Shown here: piece after piece, positions 59,127 through 64,000 of the stretch
How the letters are laid out: every line of letters begins with the position of its first letter
Position numbering within the stretch: position 1 is the first letter of the stretch
Source of the DNA: Arthrobotrys musiformis
Taxonomy: Eukaryota; Ascomycota; Orbiliomycetes; Orbiliales; Orbiliaceae
Direction: 5' to 3'
Assembly: GCA_036971715.1 (NCBI GenBank)
Contig: JAVHJL010000007.1
Span: forward strand, 744,001 to 808,000
DNA length: 64,000 nt
Position numbers and translations under genes: made by a program
Notes under the pieces: generated by a model
What the model was told of the DNA's origin: nothing
The model's input: the letters and a program-made list of their open reading frames with translations, nothing else
The model's database searches: none

Positions 59127-62100
59127 GATTGATTTCGATTGAAGGGTAAGGTATTGCATAGACGGGTGTTTCTTTCTTTCTTTCTGTATCGGTTCGAGTT
59201 GGGGAGGTTATTGTGATTCTTAGAGTAGCATTTAGCTGGTCGGTACTTGTCGATTGTTACGCGTGTGTATTATTCTGTACCCTGACTTTTGTTTCTGTTC
59301 ATTGGTGGGCTTTTTGGTTCTTCGTGTGTAGATACATTAAGAGCGATAGAGTTATACGTTGCCTTGTACTGATAAAACTACAGAGACCAGAGACTGTTTA
59401 CCCAGGAGCTTGCACTCATGAGGTTGCACTTAAATTTAGATAGGTACCTCCTATAGACACTGCACGCCTTCTCTATAGCCTACCAGTCCCACTACTTCAG
59501 TACCTAAATGATTGATTAGCTAGCGAAACGACTCGGCTTGCTGCACATAAATCTCCAAAAAAAGAAAGAAAGAAAGAAAGAAATCGAAACAACTTGTCAA
59601 AAAAGCGATCGGTAATAACCGAAGTATATGAGCCTGAACGGTTGAGAAAATCTGACAGGTTTGGGTCGGCTGACGGGGGTAATTTAATTAATCGTGAACG
59701 AGACAGGTGGGGGGACGGCAGGTGCGAATGTCGGTACTTGTTGACTCCAACAAATATGTCCTCGACGGCTTATTCCAACCAGTGCTCTCGCCTCGAGACC
59801 AAGCGCCTCCAGTGTTCAGCAGCATATATATATATACATCAAAATTCTAATCCCATAATATAAAATAGTGAAAAAAAAAGTTCAGAGTTAATTATTTTGA
59901 CTATTCTCATATTCTACCTACCTGCCTCTCTCTTTCTCTAGAGCTAAGAATAGACTGTTAAAAAGCCGACAACATGGCTCCTTTTCGGTGCCATGGTTGA
60001 AAAGTTGGTGAACCAGCCTAGCCTGCTGTGGCCCCGGCGAACAACATTATAAAATGAAGTTTGTTATAGGTCGGCGTGCTCTATAATACTGCCCAGTTAA
60101 CAGCTATCAACGATACCACAGCCCAGCATATATTAATCCATGCAGCCACAATTAAATTTTTTTCTTTGGAAATTAGCCTCCGGGAATTGTCGTATTCAGG
60201 CCCATACCTACACTTAAAAGGAGGTAATAATACACACAGAGTGTCTGTACCGACGACCCCAGGGGCTCGATATTGCGTTTTTGGAAGGCAGATGGCAGTT
60301 TCTCGGTAATGCCAGGGGCGGGACAGTGATATCATGCAGTCGAAATGGGTTCGAACGCACCCTGATAAGCGGTAATCTGCCTTTGGAATGCAGCTAGAAG
60401 GGCCGGTCATGCGGCAAGACGTCGGATCCTGGCCAGCTGGCTTTCTTGTCGTACCTGGATATCTGCTTTGATATCAAAGGAAGTTTTTGAACCGATAGGT
60501 AAATTCATTTATACTTTATAGTTATTCCGCTTGAATGGATGTATGTATACATGCATACGTATACATGGAATCGACCATGCCGAAAGTGTCGGTTAATTCC
60601 ACCAACGTGCTTCAAGGTGGCTTGCTTTCGCAGTGCCTTCGCAGTTGCAGCCATGCAAGCATGGGGTTCTCGCGAATTACCGTTTGCGGACCCTGGTTGC
60701 TGACAAAGTGATGGCGGCCCAGGCCAGGGCCGACACTTGGTCTAGTCAAGCTCAAGGGTGGTTGAAGGTTCCGTGCAATGCACTGTTCAGGGACACATCC
60801 GACCCAAATAATATAAGAAACTGGATCAGAGTGGTGTTTAGATTAATTATTGGGGATACCTGGGCACATACCGTAGTGAGTCGTGATACATCTATATCAC
60901 GAATCGAGGGACGATATCATTAGTTCTTCTGATATGGTTATGGTTAAAAGCATGCCGAGCAAGGGAGACAATTAGGATATCTGCCTAAAACACCAACCAT
61001 CCTCCCTTCTAGAAACAATCTACAGACATCTTGATAAAATTCGCTGTCCCTTGCGTATTGTTTTATAACCCTCACGGATCGATCGGTGCACCGTATGCTG
61101 GAGGTTCTAGTAAGTCCGTCTCCCTTATCAGTTGGAATCGTGGATGCGAAGTGCCGCGGCCAGGAAGAGCGTCCTATTAAAGAAAGAGGCGTCTCTTGGC
61201 TTTTGGATTTCGGTTTCTCCCTGTTCCATCCGTTCGCTGTCGTTGCACTGTGCCGTACCTTCAGCAGTTTGAAGCTACTTACTTCTGCCTCGAATCTTTT
61301 ATTTTTTTTTATTTATATATACAAGCTTCAACCTCTTTTCATAACGGTTAATCTTTAACCTTCAATTGCCATCTTTCTTTGGTTTCGCAGGCTATAATTA
61401 GATACCCACGTTGATATATCGCCGGGCCCACAGATCCTCGATATCTGTTTCTCGGTTCAAAACTCTGTTAGTGCTCCCTCCTGACCGCTTCCCCTGCGGA
61501 TTAAGGTTTTCTACATTATGATATTGTCGGCGAACATGTACATACGGCTAGCTCGTCAATTTCGACAACGGTTAATATTTGCCAGCTAACATAACACCAT
61601 CGATATCTATAGTTAGTTTAAAACCGCCAGACATCCATTGGACCCTGTTCCTCAAGATAGGAACCTGTATACTCCATTTTCAACACCCTATTGCTACCGC
61701 AGATAGTAGGTATGTAAGACCGTTACACCCACCACCACGAGGCCTGTGCATGCGTCGTGTTGCACTGTTGTCGTCGTCGAAGCTCCTGCAGCTGAGCTCG
61801 GGCGTGCGCTGCGACTGGCGTTTCCATTACTTCATAGAAACCAGGGTCCAGCTCGACATCCAAGCAAGCTCGAAACATTTTCTGCCACATCAACCAGCTA
61901 ACCTCCTCTTCTTCCTCCGTCCAGACAATCCTCCACCAGCTTCAAGGGCCCTGTGGGGGTAGTCTAGTACCGATTCATCGATAGTTCCCGGCGGGCTCGC
62001 CTTCGCCTCGAATCGCTGTACATAATAATGTAGGTCTTGTGCGATCCTGGTCGGCTCTTGGTGGCAATGGGTGACGCATGGTGATGAGCCTGGGTTCTTG

Positions 62101-62207
62101 CGGCTAACTACATCAGCAGCACCGACCACCCAAACAACCGAGCTTCCACCAAACGTACGGCCGGGGGCTCTTGAGCTTCCCCGCGGTCCCGAAGAATCGT
62201 TTCGACC
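59127..62207. other. Intergenic 3.1 kb stretch upstream of TSC1
   Basis: No supported coding gene. It contains TTTC (about 59170-59187) and GAAA (about 59561-59582) microsatellites, and a TA repeat (59824-59836). The last part is the TSC1 promoter; a T-run lies at 61299-61310. Confidence 0.5.
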
Positions 62208-64000
62208 ATGTCTTCAGGGTTTGTACTCCCTCTGGGTTCGGTTTCAATGATGCCAGCGATCGATAATTCGGACATCATTGATGGTTTGCTGACAAAACTG
62301 TCTTTCCACCACGAAATAGCTCGCTCAAAGACCTACTACGCGCCATTACCACTGCCGTCACCTCCACACCCTCCCCATATCCCCTACCTGAGGACCTCAG
62401 CACGACGATACAAGCCTTCCTTGACCGGCATGTGGATGATGACGAAGGAGACCAACAGCGCCTCAGTGATGAGTTGCTCGCAATACACTCGACGAAGGTC
62501 CAAGGTCACAAGGACCGTCAGCTCACCTTCATTGGGATCCTGGGAGAGCTCAAACCGGCTTTACGGGGTCGCGATAGGATGATGGTTTGGTGGGACTGCC
62601 TATTGGAACCGACAATGAAAAACCTGGATAGCACTAAGACGGCTGTCACAGACGCCAGACAATTGGTTCTTAAAATGTTGATATATGATGACGACGAGGA
62701 TATACATGGAGACCTTAAGGAGGTTTCTGAGATATTCACCGGTCTCCTCTTCCAAAAGTACATCGAAACGGCCAATATTCATTCCGGGAGGAATGAGAAT
62801 TCTCCAAACGGCGAAGAGAGGAGGTTGATGGGGTCTAATGTCGAGGAGATTTTGCTGTCCTTTGGGAAACGAAGGGCAAAGTCCTTTTTGCAGGCTGCCA
62901 ATTGTTATATTGTCAACAAAGAAACCCGTCTTCAAATTCTCGGGCTACTGTCTAGTTTCGTCAAGATGCAAGGGCCGCATCTCTATCAGATTCTTGAAAC
63001 GCCAGTCCTCGACCACCTCCTCCTTTGTCTCCAACTGGATACATCTACAACCGCCGTCTCTCTGGCTTTGTCTACTCTCATCATGTTTATGCCGCATATT
63101 CCAAACGCCCTTGCTCCTTTCCTTCCTCGATTATTCGCTATCTATGCCCGTTTACTGTGCTGGGACCACTACGGTATCGTCCCTGAGAAGAACGATGATG
63201 ATTTCTTGGACGACAGTCGATCCACTATCTCCTTTGGCGAAACGGAGTGGCAAACATTGGAAACATCCTTCCCAACTGCTAATTCAACACCTCCTGATGT
63301 CAGCGAATTCTTTACCTTCTTATACGGGATGTACCCGATGAATTTCATGGCGTTCATTAAGGAACCGTACAAAGCATTCGATCGGGAACGCATCAAGGGA
63401 TTCGAGAACATTGAGTTAGACGACCACTTGATCCGACAGAGGAGCGAGCCACACCGCCAGAGACATCTTTTACACGGGAACTTCTTTACCCTTACTGAGG
63501 AGAAGGAGCTAACGGACAAAGCTAGATGGATGAGATCGGAGCCATCGGACGTCGTCGCACAATGTGTCGGGCTTACTATTCCCAACACATTTACGTACGA
63601 GGAGCCGTCCAGCCACTCGGAAATTCCAGGAGCGCTGGTTCCAACTGAAGATATTCCTGTCGAAAGCCTTCTCGGCGATGGATCTCAGCGCGATACTTCT
63701 GAGGATGAGGGCATCGGCATGGATAATCATCGATTGAGGGTCAGGGTCAACGGAAATGGGCGATCTTCTCGTGGTAGCACCCCTGGAGTTAAACCAGCTG
63801 ACCCACATAACCTTGACAGTCCGACTCTGCCACCGGCTGGTCCCCTCCCGCCAATTCCTAACTTCAGCGAGGAGAGATTGCAGGATATGATGCAATTGCA
63901 TGGAACGCTCCAGGGCGGTAGGGTTAACGGTTCTGCTACCTCGCTCGCTGGTGCCCTTGCAGCCAACGATGCTTCTTCTCCAAGACTGACAGCTTATGTT
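62208..64000 (+). CDS. TSC1: Tuberous sclerosis 1 / hamartin homologue (5' part)
   Basis: Subunit of the TSC complex that, with the Tsc2 GAP, restrains Rheb and TORC1. The gene is cut by the window end: no stop is reached and the frame is still open at 64000. The coding start is an 11-nt exon, 62208-62218 (Met-Ser-Ser-Gly). A 101-nt intron (GTTTGT donor, CTGAC branch, ATAG acceptor) leads to a long exon from 62320. About 564 residues are visible. Hamartin-type helical repeats include LTFIGILGELKPALRGRDR, ETRLQILGLLSSFVKM and the characteristic FLPRLFAIYARLLCWD. After about residue 420 the sequence becomes Ser/Pro/Glu-rich. The start choice is inferred, because an upstream stop (62279-62281) excludes a longer unspliced frame. 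Confidence 0.85.

Noticed and set aside
60340..60365. GGTTCGAAC-like tRNA B box
   Set aside because: The flanking bases cannot form a T-stem and no A-box is placed at a suitable distance on either strand.
1..64000. Search for CRISPR arrays, bacterial-type defence genes, intact transposons, biosynthetic clusters and rRNA genes
   Set aside because: No regularly spaced repeats, transposase or reverse-transcriptase motifs, polyketide/peptide synthetase modules or rRNA-like sequence were seen by eye; the content is ordinary fungal nuclear DNA.

Overview
The window is nuclear DNA of a filamentous ascomycete fungus (Pezizomycotina). The support is many short GT-AG introns (about 50-130 nt) with CTAAC/CTGAC-like branch sites, fungus-typical proteins (a fungal cytochrome P450 reductase, Tao3/Furry, Sec1, Suv3, Fad1), and Ser/Thr-rich secreted orphan proteins. 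The long gene-poor intergenic stretches would fit an early-diverging class such as Pezizomycetes, but that placement is a guess. Thirteen genes are recognisable and four are not assignable to a known family. I rebuilt every exon chain by hand from splice signals and reading phase; most chains close exactly to an integral reading frame.

Layout: RIO2 kinase (+, 1.0-2.8 kb); a two-RRM RNA-binding protein (+, 4.9-6.7 kb) with long non-coding flanks; a 5.9 kb gene desert; NADPH-cytochrome P450 reductase (-, 12.6-14.9 kb); a 3.6 kb gene-poor stretch with low-complexity tracts; an SF1 Upf1-like helicase with a repeat-bearing tail (+, 18.5-21.7 kb); an orphan 275-aa coiled-coil protein (-, 22.6-23.6 kb); the giant Tao3/Furry scaffold (+, 25.0-32.9 kb); FIG4 lipid phosphatase (-, 33.8-36.7 kb), divergent from MLH1 (+, 37.2-40.0 kb); RNA polymerase I subunit RPA12 (+, 40.4-41.2 kb); deoxyhypusine hydroxylase (-, 41.8-42.8 kb); SEC1 (-, 43.3-45.7 kb); a 6.5 kb island of three lineage-specific secretory-pathway proteins (47.3-53.6 kb); mitochondrial SUV3 helicase (+, 54.5-57.2 kb); FAD synthase (+, 57.9-59.1 kb); and the 5' part of TSC1/hamartin (+, from 62.2 kb, running off the window).

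The conserved genes are housekeeping and do not form a pathway cluster. Several touch cell growth and membrane traffic (Tao3, FIG4, SEC1, TSC1), which is probably coincidence. No bacterial-type defence system, CRISPR array, intact transposon or secondary-metabolite cluster is visible. The most notable details are a 7-nt internal microexon in RPA12, an 18-nt terminal exon carrying the FAD-stacking tryptophan of P450 reductase, an 11-nt first coding exon in TSC1, two GC-AG introns (SEC1 and the membrane sensor-like gene), a serine inserted into the C-terminal FERC motif of MLH1, and tandem hairpin repeats just upstream of the helicase gene.
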